Shown: in pieces, positions 26,352 to 35,354 of the stretch
How the letters are laid out: each line of letters begins with the position of its first letter
Position numbering within the stretch: the stretch's first letter is position 1
NCBI RefSeq assembly: GCF_002196705.1
Contig: NZ_NADJ01000040.1
Coordinates: forward strand, 124,001 to 188,000
Direction of reading: 5' to 3'
Source: Desulfosporosinus sp. FKB
GTDB taxonomy: Bacteria; Bacillota; Desulfitobacteriia; Desulfitobacteriales; Desulfitobacteriaceae
Length of the DNA: 64,000 bases
Notes under the pieces: generated by a model
Databases searched by the model: none
What the model saw: the letters and a program-made list of their open reading frames with translations, nothing else
What the model was told of the DNA's origin: nothing
Translations under genes and position numbers: made by a program

Positions 26352-27841
26352 CCCAGTGTCCCTCCCAAACTGACTTGTTGATCAGGGTCCATTAGCAGAT
26401 AGCGATGACTTCCGCCACTTGATGGAACCGCTTGACCGCCCTTGCCGCATGTTCCAATAGCATCAAAACAACCTTCACCCAAGCCGCCCCGAATTGCTTC
26501 CAAAGCCGAAAGGATCTTGCCGCTGAAAATCGAAGGTTGGTAAATCGCTAAATCAGGATCAGCAACATCAATGATTCCATCGCATTGAAAGACAAAATCT
26601 CCGGTTTTGGGATTAACTTGCCCGCCCCGATATCCCAAGAGAAGAAGGTTTTTCTGTCCTTCCAGAAGTTCCCCGTTGGTTAAGAGGATTTCGCGAATTG
26701 ACTTCACCTCATCCATTAAGGGCAGGGATGACGGCAAAGGAAGTAGTCGATCAACCAAGAGGCGAATATTACTCATGCGCGGCAAAGGAACATTGGTATA
26801 ACTTTCTGCCCTCCCGGCTCCGGTAACCGGCATACCGGCTTCAGGTCCCGAAAAAACATCTCCAAGTCCGGCTTCCAGGACTCCATTTTTAACAATCGTC
26901 ACCGTTTCCCGCAGGAGCCCGTTGGCTGAATAGGGCTGATAGGCCCAATCTCCCACAAGAGGCCCGTCAATAATATGGACGCCGGGTCTTGCTACTCGCA
27001 AACCAATTCGCAGTTTTCCTTTTTCTCCAAGTACCGACTCATTCATATGATCGGATTCTACCGCATGCCCAAAAGCTTCGTGAGCCAAACCTTTAGCCAA
27101 TCCATAGTCAATGATGAGGGGATAATGACCGCTTGGCAGCTGGGGAGCGGTACATACGGCCTGAGCAAACTTGGCCCTGTTTACCGCTTTCTCTTCCAGG
27201 CTATGATCCGCTAATTCTGCATAAAGAATTGAAGCATCCATCCCACTGCGGTGACTAAGTGTGCTTTGTGCTTTTCCTTCGGCCCGTACCGTCCCTTGAT
27301 GCATTAGTACCGCTCTGGGAACTGCAAAGGATACCAGGGTACCATCAGTTCTTCCGATACACCAGACCTCTTCGGCTTGTCGGTAACTGGTCTGCCAGAC
27401 AGCTTGAGAAAAGGCTGTTTTCATCCTTGAGTGCAAGGTCATAACCTGCTCCTCCAGATCAGCCAAAGGGACTTCTCCGAAAGCCTTTTGTGCCGGATTC
27501 ACCTCTTCTGCTATAACCTTTGACGTATCCCAAATCTGACGATTGAGCTTCGTCCCAAGTGCTTCATTTCTGCGGGCAAGCTGAATAGCCTTTGCCACCA
27601 GTTTTCGCCCGACCTCTTTCTCTAAAACATCAGAGCTGGCAAAACCTGTCGCCCCGCTCTCGGTAAAAGCCTGAACCCCAAAGCCATGGTCTTCGCCCGT
27701 TGAAACACGCTCAAAACGACCGTTACTAAGACGCATGCTCCATTCCCGGCGAGACTGAGCACGTACTATCACATACCCCTCAAAGGTTGAGGCTTCAGTC
27801 AAGACTGTCTGAACGAATGTTTTAAGCTCCTTTTGTTCCAC
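26348..27841 (-). CDS. tldD: TldD-like zinc metalloprotease
   Basis: The 497-residue product has the zinc site HEAFGH (254-259, HExxxH) and the TldD signatures GHAVESDH and the late Cys- and Gly-rich CGKGGQAVPSSGGSHRYL region. TldD cleaves peptides that reach its chamber in the TldD/TldE dimer. It is transcribed first, from an extended -10 promoter at 27904, and is coupled to TldE by overlap. The GTG start has GGAGGG five bases upstream. No peptide-modification genes are adjacent, so the substrate is unknown. Confidence 0.88.
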   Translation of the reverse strand: MEQKELKTFVQTVLTEASTFEGYVIVRAQSRREWSMRLSNGRFERVSTGEDHGFGVQAFTESGATGFASSDVLEKEVGRKLVAKAIQLARRNEALGTKLNRQIWDTSKVIAEEVNPAQKAFGEVPLADLEEQVMTLHSRMKTAFSQAVWQTSYRQAEEVWCIGRTDGTLVSFAVPRAVLMHQGTVRAEGKAQSTLSHRSGMDASILYAELADHSLEEKAVNRAKFAQAVCTAPQLPSGHYPLIIDYGLAKGLAHEAFGHAVESDHMNESVLGEKGKLRIGLRVARPGVHIIDGPLVGDWAYQPYSANGLLRETVTIVKNGVLEAGLGDVFSGPEAGMPVTGAGRAESYTNVPLPRMSNIRLLVDRLLPLPSSLPLMDEVKSIREILLTNGELLEGQKNLLLLGYRGGQVNPKTGDFVFQCDGIIDVADPDLAIYQPSIFSGKILSALEAIRGGLGEGCFDAIGTCGKGGQAVPSSGGSHRYLLMDPDQQVSLGGTLG

Positions 27842-27903
27842 AATTGCCCTCCTGTTTCCCTAGACTATAGTGTTGACCTATAATTTTCCTTATCGATAGG
27901 CTT

Positions 27904-27912
27904 ATTATACCA
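27904..27912 (-). promoter_or_regulatory. Extended -10 promoter of tldD
   Basis: On the minus strand TGGTATAAT (27912-27904) matches the extended -10 consensus TGnTATAAT about 63 bases before tldD. No good -35 is seen at 17 bases, as is usual for extended -10 promoters. Confidence 0.6.
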
Positions 27913-27979
27913 TAGAGACAGATGAAACTCGTCTGTTGCCAAACTTGCAAGGCATCTTCTCTGTGGCTAAAGAGCGAAA

Positions 27980-28024
27980 GAAAAAATATCCCGGGGTCTG
28001 TATAAACAAGAACTCCTCGGGATA
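27980..28024 (-). terminator. Terminator of the acetyltransferase gene
   Basis: On the minus strand TATCCCGAGGAG pairs with the later CCCCGGGATA, with a seven-pair perfect base around a longer loop, followed by six T. It lies about 95 bases past the acetyltransferase stop. Confidence 0.75.
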
Positions 28025-28116
28025 CACTTTAATTAGTCTCACGTTTTTCTTTTTTAATCCCCACTCCTCTCTTTTACTTCACTTGCGGCGAAGATTTGGA
28101 TCGTCGCAAGCTTTTT

Positions 28117-28629
28117 TTATAAACATTTTACCATGATTTTGCGTTCCTCGACGAAACCGGACTTTTCATACAAATGAAGGGCCGGAATATTATGACTGCT
28201 GCAGGCCAGCCCCAGATAAGCGATATTATGCTGGCGACAATATTCTTCTGCCGCCTTGAGCAACTTTTCGCCAATCTTTTGGCCTCGCCATTCCGGAAGT
28301 ACGCCAAAATCCATGATCCATCCCTGATAAACACCCGTCAACTCTTCGCGGGAAGAAGGATGAAGCACCAAATACCCCAGCGACTGATTCCCGCCCGGCT
28401 CCATAATTGGAGTATTGTCATTAACATCCTCCGCCGCAGCTTCTGCTATAAAGACAATTGATCCGGTCTGTTGAATCCAGGTCCAAAAACCTTTAAGAAC
28501 AGCTTCCCGATATTTGAGAGTCTCCTCCAGCGGTTGCTTGCGCCATGGCGAAGCACTATCCGGTATATTTATTTTTCCCAAAGAATACATAAAAGGCCAA
28601 TCTCGAATACTCCCTTGACGAACTCTCAT
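28117..28629 (-). CDS. GNAT-family N-acetyltransferase
   Basis: The approximately 170-residue product has the GNAT acetyl-CoA motif in VLPEWRGQKIGEKLLKAAEEYC (partly shown), a preceding strand GWIMDFG, and the C-terminal NIPALHLYEKSGFVEERK motif. It should transfer an acetyl group to an amine; the substrate is not indicated. The ATG at 28629 has AGAGGTG eight bases upstream and is preferred over a frame opening at 28665. It is divergent from the Na/Pi transporter gene. Confidence 0.85.
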   Translation of the reverse strand: MRVRQGSIRDWPFMYSLGKINIPDSASPWRKQPLEETLKYREAVLKGFWTWIQQTGSIVFIAEAAAEDVNDNTPIMEPGGNQSLGYLVLHPSSREELTGVYQGWIMDFGVLPEWRGQKIGEKLLKAAEEYCRQHNIAYLGLACSSHNIPALHLYEKSGFVEERKIMVKCL

Positions 28630-28758
28630 ATCATCACCTCTTAAGGTAAGGTATGCAAGCGTCAAGGGAGTGTCACTTTAATCCCAAATCAACGATTATG
28701 TTTATATGATAAGTTCTTGACGCAGTTCCACTTCATATACTTTAACTGGCGGTGAACC

Positions 28759-29718
28759 ATGGCAAACGAAAGGTATTCAGATCTTCCGAAAGAAGGTGAT
28801 TCCTTGTACATAATTACTTTGCTCATAGGGCTGGGTCTTCTGCTCTGGGGAATGAAGGTATTAAGGCAGGGGCTTCAATTCTTTGCAGGACATCACCTGC
28901 GCAAATTTCTCCTTTGGATGACGGAAACCCCCAGCCGTGGATTTTGCACCGGAGCGATCACGACTGCCTTGCTTCAATCCAGTACTGCCTTAACGGTCAT
29001 GGCTGTCTCCTTCGTCGATGCGGAACTGCTTCCCTTCGAAAATGCTCTGGCCTTAATTTTAGGCAGCAACATCGGGACAACGCTAACCACACAACTGCTC
29101 GCTTTCCCCATAGAATCGTTTATCCCTTACCTCTTGATTCTTAGCGCCCTTGGTTATCTGTTTATCCCTGGACGAATTCGCTCTCTTTTTTTATCCTTCT
29201 TCGGCCTGAGTCTTCTCTTTTTTGCCTTGAATATGCTTCAGGCAAGCATGGCCCCTCTCGCCGACAAACCTTCCATCCGGCTATTTCTTCAGCAATTAGG
29301 AGATAACCATCTCAAAGGCGTTCTCGCCGGTACGATCCTTTCAGCCCTGCTTCATTCTTCCAGCGCCACAACAGGCATCGTCATGGTCTTGACGGAAGAT
29401 GGCCGGATAACCCTCCCAACTGCCCTCGCCTTTATTTTTGGTGCCAATATAGGAACTTGTTTCACTGCCGTTTTAGCTGCCTTAGCCAGTTCAAGATCCG
29501 CTCAAAGAGTAGCTCTCTTTCATGTGCTGCTCAACGTTTTTGGCGTTCTGCTCTTCTTGCCTTTTGTCAGTGCCATGGCCAAAGGCCTTAACCTTATGGG
29601 CGGAAGTCTCGCTCGCCAGGTTGCCAACGCTCATACCATATTCAATGTTCTTTCCTCTCTCTTAGCCTTTCCGCTCTTGCCCAAAACCGCACAACTCTTG
29701 GCAAAGATTCTTCCGTAA
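28759..29718 (+). CDS. Na/Pi-cotransporter-family membrane protein
   Basis: This is the main plus-strand gene. The 319-residue protein has eight to nine hydrophobic segments and the inverted-repeat signature of the Na/Pi cotransporter family: QSSTALTVMA with GSNIGTTLTT in the first half, HSSSATTGIVM with GANIGTCFTAVLAA in the second. It lacks the C-terminal PhoU-like domain of longer homologues. The ATG has a weak site (GGCGGTGA); a TTG at 28804 has AAGGTG seven bases upstream and is a strong alternative start. It probably moves phosphate or another anion with Na+. Confidence 0.85.
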   Translation: MANERYSDLPKEGDSLYIITLLIGLGLLLWGMKVLRQGLQFFAGHHLRKFLLWMTETPSRGFCTGAITTALLQSSTALTVMAVSFVDAELLPFENALALILGSNIGTTLTTQLLAFPIESFIPYLLILSALGYLFIPGRIRSLFLSFFGLSLLFFALNMLQASMAPLADKPSIRLFLQQLGDNHLKGVLAGTILSALLHSSSATTGIVMVLTEDGRITLPTALAFIFGANIGTCFTAVLAALASSRSAQRVALFHVLLNVFGVLLFLPFVSAMAKGLNLMGGSLARQVANAHTIFNVLSSLLAFPLLPKTAQLLAKILP

Positions 29719-29742
29719 AGCCCTAGGATAACCATAATGTCC

Positions 29743-29845
29743 AGTGAACTCGTTCTGCTAAAGCTGAACATCGGGGCTTCGGTGACGAAAGCGCCTAGCC
29801 TATAACAAATGCTATCTATCGCACTGAAGGATGGACTCTACCCCC
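29743..29845 (+). repeat. IS200/IS605-like short element, copy 2 (left end and interior)
   Basis: It starts AGTGAACTCG with an imperfect GTTCTGCT/AGCTGAAC hairpin, then ATCGGGG (shared with copy 1), and an interior with CTATAACAAATGCTATC and CTGAAGGATG plus CTACCCCC (shared with copy 3). No right-end hairpin is seen. The last bases overlap the mobB stop codon, so the insertion seems to supply or fix the mobB C-terminus. It lies between convergent genes. Confidence 0.7.
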
Positions 29846-30389
29846 AATCCTCTCCCTCTGATGACTTTTCTCTCGCCCTAATTCCAAATAAAGATTGAAT
29901 TAAATCACAAATCCCCGAGGCATCATCTAAACCAAAGGTAGGAATTCCAAGTTCAAAGGTTAGATCACTGACAATGGCTATAAGTTCTTCGGGAAGGCAA
30001 AAAAGTTTCTGGTGCACACCTGAGCGAAAAACTTCGATTTTTGGCTTGTTGCCCGACTTATAGCCTTCCGTAAAAATAACATCAACACCCTGGATTCTGG
30101 CAATTACCTCATCTAAGGGTTGATCTTCAGTTACCTTTTCCATGACGGCAATCTTTTGGGGTGAACTAATGGCTACAACATCCGCTCCGGCTTGGGCATG
30201 CCGCCAGGAGTCCTTACCCGGCTGATCAAGATCGAAGCCATGAATATCATGTTTCAAGGTGCCAACTCTCCAACCACGCTGCTTGGCCTCACGAATAATT
30301 TTTTCCAGCAGCGTTGTCTTGCCGGAATTTGAGCCACTGCCTACGATTGATATAACAGGAATCCGAGTTTCCCCATGAGTTACGTTCAT
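29838..30389 (-). CDS. mobB: MobB, molybdopterin-guanine dinucleotide biosynthesis adapter
   Basis: MobB is a P-loop GTP-binding protein that assists MobA in attaching GMP to molybdopterin. The 183-residue product has a Walker A in IVGSGSNSGKTTLLEKII (about residues 15-32), KHDIHGFDLDQPGKDSWRH and the VIFTEGYKSGNKPKIE motif typical of MobB. It starts one base after the moeA stop codon and shares that transcript. Its TAG stop falls within repeat copy 2, so the C-terminus (DWG) is partly encoded by the repeat edge. Expected clients are molybdenum or tungsten oxidoreductases, possibly selenocysteine-containing formate dehydrogenases; none is in the window. Confidence 0.92.
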   Translation of the reverse strand: MNVTHGETRIPVISIVGSGSNSGKTTLLEKIIREAKQRGWRVGTLKHDIHGFDLDQPGKDSWRHAQAGADVVAISSPQKIAVMEKVTEDQPLDEVIARIQGVDVIFTEGYKSGNKPKIEVFRSGVHQKLFCLPEELIAIVSDLTFELGIPTFGLDDASGICDLIQSLFGIRAREKSSEGEDWG

Positions 30390-30390
30390 A

Positions 30391-31605
30391 TTAGTTCTCC
30401 CAAGCTTCTATCCAATTCGCCCATAATAATTCTCCCGGATTCACCGGACCATGATTCGCAGGCACATCGACCAGCAGTTGACTGTCGACCATGGAACGAA
30501 GGACTCCTGATCCTTGGGCAGGCGCTAAATCCGCCCAAATTTCTCCATCCTTAAACACCGCTCGAGCCCGCAAAAATCGTCGTTGTTTTCCTCCCTTGGC
30601 AAAGCCGTTAGCCATTTTAACGAAACTTCTTTTCCCTTCGATTACTGAATAACCCGCTAGTTTGCGCAAAACCGGACGAACCAAAAGTTCAAAGGTCACT
30701 ACAGCGGCAGCAGGATTCCCGGAAAGTGAAAAAAATAGTTGCTGCCCCTTTCGGCCCGCCGCTAAAGGGGTCCCCGGCTTCAGACGGAGCTTCCAGAAAA
30801 GCATTTCACAGCCAAATTGGGCAAGGGCATGGCGCATAACGTCATAATCTCCTACGGATGCGCCTCCCGTTGAAATTACAATGTCAGCATCCGCCACTTT
30901 TTCTAAGGCTGCCAACGTATCTTCAATTTGGTCAGAAACAATTGGAACCGCTATCACCTCACAGCCGGCGTTCTGAATCATGCCGCGAAGCGTATAGCTG
31001 TTACTATTATAGATTTTAGCCGGAAGCAAGGGCTGCCCGATATTCATCAGCTCTGATCCTGTAGCAAGCAAACCGACACGCGGCCTTCGGTATACCTTAA
31101 CCTGATCCCAACCCATTGCAGCCAAGAGGCCAACGGCAGGCGGTGTCAAAAAGAAACCACGTTTGAGAAGCAGGTCCCCATTTTTGATTTCTTCTCCTCG
31201 ATAGACAATATTTTGGCCGGGCATGATGGGACGCAGAATGGTTACCTGATCCCCATCACGTTCCGTATCTTCCTGACGTACTACACAATTTGCTCCGGGC
31301 GGGATCGGAGCGCCCGTAAAAATCTTTGCCGCTTCGCCGGCCATAATTTCTCGCTCGGAAAAAGTTCCGGCAGGAATTTCACTCACGATCGCCAGTTGCA
31401 GAGGGGTATCTTCCAACCCCGCAGACCGATAAGCATACCCATCCAGCGGAGAACGGTCAAAGGGAGGCATATCAATCTTGGCAGTCACATCCTGGGCTAA
31501 GATTCTCTGAAACGCATTAGCCAGGGAAACGCTTTCCTCCCCGACAGGCCTTATCTCCTTCAGAACTTGTTCCTTAGCTTCTTCCAACTCAATCATAATT
31601 TTCAT
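30391..31605 (-). CDS. moeA: MoeA, molybdopterin molybdotransferase
   Basis: MoeA inserts molybdate into adenylylated molybdopterin. The 404-residue product has DMPPFDRSPLDGYAYR near residue 40, EIPAGTF, FTGAPIPPGANCVVRQEDT, VGLLATGSEL, STGGASVGDYD and FFSLSGNPAAAVVTFELLV, all MoeA landmarks, with the C-terminal domain complete. It is first in a moeA-mobB pair with its own TTGACA promoter at 31656-31684. A longer or shorter start by three codons (ATG at 31596) is possible. The ribosome site is weak. Confidence 0.94.
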   Translation of the reverse strand: MKIMIELEEAKEQVLKEIRPVGEESVSLANAFQRILAQDVTAKIDMPPFDRSPLDGYAYRSAGLEDTPLQLAIVSEIPAGTFSEREIMAGEAAKIFTGAPIPPGANCVVRQEDTERDGDQVTILRPIMPGQNIVYRGEEIKNGDLLLKRGFFLTPPAVGLLAAMGWDQVKVYRRPRVGLLATGSELMNIGQPLLPAKIYNSNSYTLRGMIQNAGCEVIAVPIVSDQIEDTLAALEKVADADIVISTGGASVGDYDVMRHALAQFGCEMLFWKLRLKPGTPLAAGRKGQQLFFSLSGNPAAAVVTFELLVRPVLRKLAGYSVIEGKRSFVKMANGFAKGGKQRRFLRARAVFKDGEIWADLAPAQGSGVLRSMVDSQLLVDVPANHGPVNPGELLWANWIEAWEN

Positions 31606-31655
31606 ATACTATCCATCTCAATTTTCCTCTCAAACTCTATTTCATCATTTATATT

Positions 31656-31684
31656 AGTGTATCGGCAATTCCAATCATTGTCAA
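31656..31684 (-). promoter_or_regulatory. moeA-mobB promoter
   Basis: On the minus strand TTGACA (31684-31679) and TACACT (31661-31656) are spaced by 17 bases, about 50 bases before moeA. The -35 is perfect and the -10 moderate. Confidence 0.65.
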
Positions 31685-31703
31685 AGAGGGAAAATGAGCA
31701 AGA

Positions 31704-31751
31704 GGGACGGTCCCCGTTTTGTCGATACGCTGTATTATAAGGACCGTCTCC
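31704..31751. repeat. GGACGGTCC-type REP-like repeat, second locus
   Basis: GGGACGGTCCCCG at 31704-31716 and the inverse GGACCGTCTCC at 31741-31751 flank a 24-base spacer. The core is shared with the murD-mraY spacer repeat at 2999. It lies between the moeA promoter and the fapA terminator, a neutral position for a mobile repeat. Confidence 0.55.
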
Positions 31752-31777
31752 ATCTTACCATTGTGCATTTTGGGCAT

Positions 31778-31829
31778 AAAAAAGGGGTGTCGCTCTACGA
31801 AACTACTCAAGTTCGTTTTGCAACCCCCC
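31778..31829 (-). terminator. Terminator of the fapA-like gene
   Basis: On the minus strand GGGGTTG pairs with CGACACCCC, with an inner AACGAA/TTTCGT pairing, followed by six T. The stem is interrupted, but the position about 50 bases after the stop and the T-run fit a rho-independent terminator. Confidence 0.6.
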
Positions 31830-31876
31830 GTTCTGCAACGTCTGCACGCCCGTTTTGCGTGTTGTGACGTTTTTCT

Positions 31877-33823
31877 CTAAAAAGGATTCACCTTGAGCTT
31901 ATCAACGTGTACGCGTCCATCCTCCCGATAAATCTCCAATTGCTTGCAATTCTCTTCTATCTGAATAACTTCCCGTCCCACTGTTACGACAACATTTTGA
32001 TGACAATACGTCACAGAAAGACGACTGTCAGAACTTATCTGAACATAGGTGGCACTAACTCCTGAGCCTCCCAATTCATTGATCTTAACATTTCCTCCGG
32101 CAAAGATTTTCCCGCCCCGGCATACACCTTCAATGGTCACATCTTCTTCAATATGAATTTCTGAGTTGTAAATTCCCTTAGAACACTTAAACGATCCGCC
32201 GCATTCAACGTTTGCACCTTGCAAGTAGCCTACTTCTAAGCTAAGTTTTTCCGGAATCTCGACGGACATATTTTCAACATATTGTACCAGAGCTTGATCA
32301 ACTCGTTGTAAAGCCTGCACTGATTGAACTTCAAGAGGGCCTAAACCAACCAAAAAACGTTTTGCAGTTTGGATCGAAATAATTAAACCCTCGGAAACCA
32401 TTTCATCATCTTTATGTTCCTGGATATATTTCTCGATTCGAGCACATAGTTTGGGAAGATTGGAATATTGTCTCTCCAGGATAAGTTTCAAACATTGTCC
32501 CGGTTTTGGGTTGTTGTTCCCCGAAGCTTTGAGCAAAACGGCGGTGTTGGCTAAACAGCTGTTCAGCTGATCCTGCAGATCAGACAACGATCGTAGAAGT
32601 TGAGAGCGAGCAACATATTTTTCTCCGATAAAGGTCTTGCCGCCCATAATGTTCCCAAAAATCTTAGCACCTTTTTCAGCCCTGATCTCGGCGCGGGAAA
32701 CTGAACCTTTAATTTCTATTTTTCCCCCGGCCAAAATATGAAGCCCATCATGGACATTTCCATTGACATAGACATCCCCGGGAAAATCAATGCTTCCACT
32801 TGCTAAATCAACATCCTGATTTTGTACATAGACATTTTCTACCATGTACGTCTTTTCATCAACACGTACCGGCTGCCCTGAACATGAGGCAATAACTTCA
32901 AGCCCATCCTCAGAAAGATAGACATTCTTTTTTAAGCGAAATTGAAAATCCTTGACTGCAGCTGTTCCAAGCTCTTTGCCAAAAACATCTTTTCCGGGAA
33001 CTCCCGGTTTCCCCGGTATTTTTCGGGCTAATACTGTTCCCTCTTCAACTAATTTTACTTTGGAGGCATAAAAATCAACCTTATTCTCATCAGATGCAAT
33101 ACTTTTCTGAGGCTCCCCTACGAAGTCCTCTAATTGAGCGTGCTGAGGCGGGACCACTGGAGTAGCTTCAGCAACAATAACCTCGCCAAAACCTTTCACG
33201 GACATTATTTCTGACCAGCTTTGGGGCCGTCGTCCGTGAACAACCTGTAACTGTTCCAGATCCTTATTGAGCTTCGCCTCATCCCAGACCTCGCTGTCCA
33301 TAGGCAGGGTCTCCCAATAGGCAACTTGGGCCAAATCTATAACTTCAGAGGCTGGAAGTTCCTCCGGAATAAGATAATGTCCCGGAAGTTCATGCCTGAC
33401 TTTAGCTGAAACAGCCCCCCCCTGATTACGAATTTGCAATTCCCAGGTCAATTGACCGGTTTGCTGCAAAGGATAAAATTCCACTTGATCTCCAAAGTCA
33501 ACAAAAAAGGGCTTGTTCTGAGGACTGCCATTCCGTTGAACTTCTCCCGCTCGAGGAAAAGGGATAAAGCGTTTTACACCTTCGCCGAAAACAAATGTAT
33601 ACTTGTTATCCTCCCGCTTAACTTGAGTAGGGGTTAGATGCAAATCCTCGGGGGTTTGCTCAATAACATCATTCCAAGACAAACGTACCTTCCATTTTTT
33701 CGAAAAAAAATGAGGTTTTTCGAGAACTTCAATTCTGATCTCTTCTTGTGGCAACTTAAGTTTAGTCGCCCAGTCTACTCTAATTTCTTCGAGAGAATTA
33801 CCATGAACGACTTCTTCCGGCAT
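31877..33823 (-). CDS. FapA-family (DUF342) polymerising protein
   Basis: The product of about 648 residues has a small N-terminal domain (VVHGNSLEEIRVDWATKL, IRIEVLEKPHFFSKKWKVRL) like the Jag-N fold, then the DUF342 body with beta-helix-like repeats (SIDFPGDVYVNGNVHDGLHI, GGKIEIKGSVSRAEIRAEKG). A coiled stretch interrupts the helix, and the repeats resume later (NVECGGSFKCSKGIYNSEI). DUF342/FapA proteins in Vibrio and clostridia affect flagellar or membrane assembly, and bactofilin-like polymerisation has been proposed. The ATG at 33823 has GGGGAG six bases upstream and is preferred to 33868. It stands alone between terminators, about 12 kb from the flagellar locus. Confidence 0.8.
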   Translation of the reverse strand: MPEEVVHGNSLEEIRVDWATKLKLPQEEIRIEVLEKPHFFSKKWKVRLSWNDVIEQTPEDLHLTPTQVKREDNKYTFVFGEGVKRFIPFPRAGEVQRNGSPQNKPFFVDFGDQVEFYPLQQTGQLTWELQIRNQGGAVSAKVRHELPGHYLIPEELPASEVIDLAQVAYWETLPMDSEVWDEAKLNKDLEQLQVVHGRRPQSWSEIMSVKGFGEVIVAEATPVVPPQHAQLEDFVGEPQKSIASDENKVDFYASKVKLVEEGTVLARKIPGKPGVPGKDVFGKELGTAAVKDFQFRLKKNVYLSEDGLEVIASCSGQPVRVDEKTYMVENVYVQNQDVDLASGSIDFPGDVYVNGNVHDGLHILAGGKIEIKGSVSRAEIRAEKGAKIFGNIMGGKTFIGEKYVARSQLLRSLSDLQDQLNSCLANTAVLLKASGNNNPKPGQCLKLILERQYSNLPKLCARIEKYIQEHKDDEMVSEGLIISIQTAKRFLVGLGPLEVQSVQALQRVDQALVQYVENMSVEIPEKLSLEVGYLQGANVECGGSFKCSKGIYNSEIHIEEDVTIEGVCRGGKIFAGGNVKINELGGSGVSATYVQISSDSRLSVTYCHQNVVVTVGREVIQIEENCKQLEIYREDGRVHVDKLKVNPF

Positions 33824-33950
33824 CTTTATCTCCCCGCTCATTGAAAAAATTACCTTTAAATTTAACATATCAGAAATTTATCGAAAACCACATAGGTCTT
33901 TGGTCCTAAAAGCTAATAATATTTTATAATTTAGAATAATCTTCTGAAAA

Positions 33951-35006
33951 TCAGGGAGTATTTTGGCTTGCTTCGACATTAAAAATTTCATAATCTGAGG
34001 ATTGAGTCCCGTTCGGATCCAGACTGTTCCCTGGGACTTTGGGCAGTGGCTTACTGGGTGTTGGAATAACAGGTTTTAATAAGTCAACAGGCTCTTCGTC
34101 GATAACTCTGTCCGTCGTCAACCCCTGCTGCAAATTTGCAACTACTTTCTTAACATCCATAGAATTAACCTGCCAATAACTCACTCCATCAACCTCTAAA
34201 AATGACCCCGGTAAGGTCTGGGAAATAACATTTGAACTATTAAAACCTACGGCAGTCTTAGCTACGGCTAGGATATCCTTGACCGATAAATTGGTCGTTA
34301 CAGCCTGCATCAATTCAGGGACAAGATAGGGCAGCTTTGGTAACGTGCTCAATTGAACCATTTCTTTAGCCACAGCCTTTAAAACAATCTGCTGTCGAGC
34401 CGTCCGGGAAATATCGGATAGAGCATCATGCCGAAAACGAGCATACTCCAAGGCCTTCTCACCGTCAAGGCGCTGCAGCCCTTTATGCAGATTAATATAG
34501 CCATCCTCCTGATCACCGGTTTCATAATACATATCCTTTTCCACATCAACTGGGACCCCGCCCAAGGTATCAATTATTTTCTTGAAGCCTTGGAAATTTG
34601 TCAGAATATAACCTGAGATTGTCTCACCGGATAAATCTTCCACGCTATTTTGTAACGCATCCAAATTTTCCAACGATGCTGCAGCATTGATTTTTATATA
34701 TCCATGTCCTGCGAGGAAAATTCTTGTATCTCGGGGAATAGACAGCAAGCTTATCCTCTGTGTTTTAGGGTCGATGCTTGCGACAATAAGAGAGTCTGTA
34801 TTAAATTTTGTTTCCTCAAGTCTCTGATCAGCGCCGATGAGCAAAACATTGACCCGCTCGTCTATGTTTTTGGCTGAATCATTAAAGGAATTCTCCTTGG
34901 TAATGGTTTTTCCGGAGCCACTAAATCCCTTATACCCCCAAAAACCAAGGGCTAGCACCCCACAGATCGTGATCGCAGTCAGCCTTGAGACCCATTTATT
35001 GATCAT
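33951..35006 (-). CDS. LytR-CpsA-Psr (LCP) family cell-wall ligase
   Basis: LCP proteins attach teichoic acids or other glycopolymers to peptidoglycan outside the cell. The 351-residue product has one N-terminal signal anchor (LTAITICGVLALGFWGY), then the LCP core: VNVLLIGADQR, ISLLSIPRDTRIFL, KINAAASLENLDAL, GGVPVDVEKDMYY and EKALEYARFRHDALSDISRT (in part). Key Arg and Asp residues that bind the polyprenyl pyrophosphate are present. The C-terminus is Pro-rich and polar. GGAG lies nine bases before the ATG. It is monocistronic. Confidence 0.88.
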   Translation of the reverse strand: MINKWVSRLTAITICGVLALGFWGYKGFSGSGKTITKENSFNDSAKNIDERVNVLLIGADQRLEETKFNTDSLIVASIDPKTQRISLLSIPRDTRIFLAGHGYIKINAAASLENLDALQNSVEDLSGETISGYILTNFQGFKKIIDTLGGVPVDVEKDMYYETGDQEDGYINLHKGLQRLDGEKALEYARFRHDALSDISRTARQQIVLKAVAKEMVQLSTLPKLPYLVPELMQAVTTNLSVKDILAVAKTAVGFNSSNVISQTLPGSFLEVDGVSYWQVNSMDVKKVVANLQQGLTTDRVIDEEPVDLLKPVIPTPSKPLPKVPGNSLDPNGTQSSDYEIFNVEASQNTP

Positions 35007-35138
35007 TTATAACAACTCCATTATAAAAAGCTCTTTCTTGAATTATAACCAAATTTTAGCATCTAAAAGCCCTGCCTTTACATTTAAATTAAAAATGATT
35101 TATTAATTTTTAAGAATCTCAAAAAATATACAAAAATA

Positions 35139-35178
35139 GTCCGAAAGGATGCGTTTAACGCTTTAATACCTTTCGGAC
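35139..35178. terminator. Bidirectional terminator between bshC and the LCP gene
   Basis: GTCCGAAAGG (35139-35148) pairs perfectly with CCTTTCGGAC (35169-35178), with an inner GCGTT/AACGC hairpin. T-rich tracts follow on both sides (CCTTTCCTTTTTT on plus; TATTTTTGTATATTTTTT on minus). It should end the selD-bshC transcript. Confidence 0.8.
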
Positions 35179-35230
35179 CCTTTCCTTTTTTCGAAAATAC
35201 TATAGCAAATTCCTCATAGTGTTATCCAAT

Positions 35231-35354
35231 CGTAAGACTACCACTTCAAGTAGGAGTGGGTCCCATACCTTGCTTCGGCGGGGGTAGAATTCATCCTTCA
35301 GCGCGATAGCATTTGTTATGGGCTTCAGCTTCAGCTTTAGCTGAATAAGTTCAC
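35231..35354 (-). repeat. IS200/IS605-like short element, copy 3 (longest)
   Basis: Read on the minus strand it starts AGTGAACTTATTCAGCT, carries an AGCTAAAGCT hairpin, then CATAACAAATGCTATCGC, CTGAAGGATG and CTACCCCC, and ends in an imperfect ACTCCTACTT/AAGTGGTAGT hairpin plus GTCTTAC. It therefore holds the left end of all copies, the interior of copy 2 and the right end of copy 1, and defines the element's full layout of about 124 bases. Confidence 0.72.
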
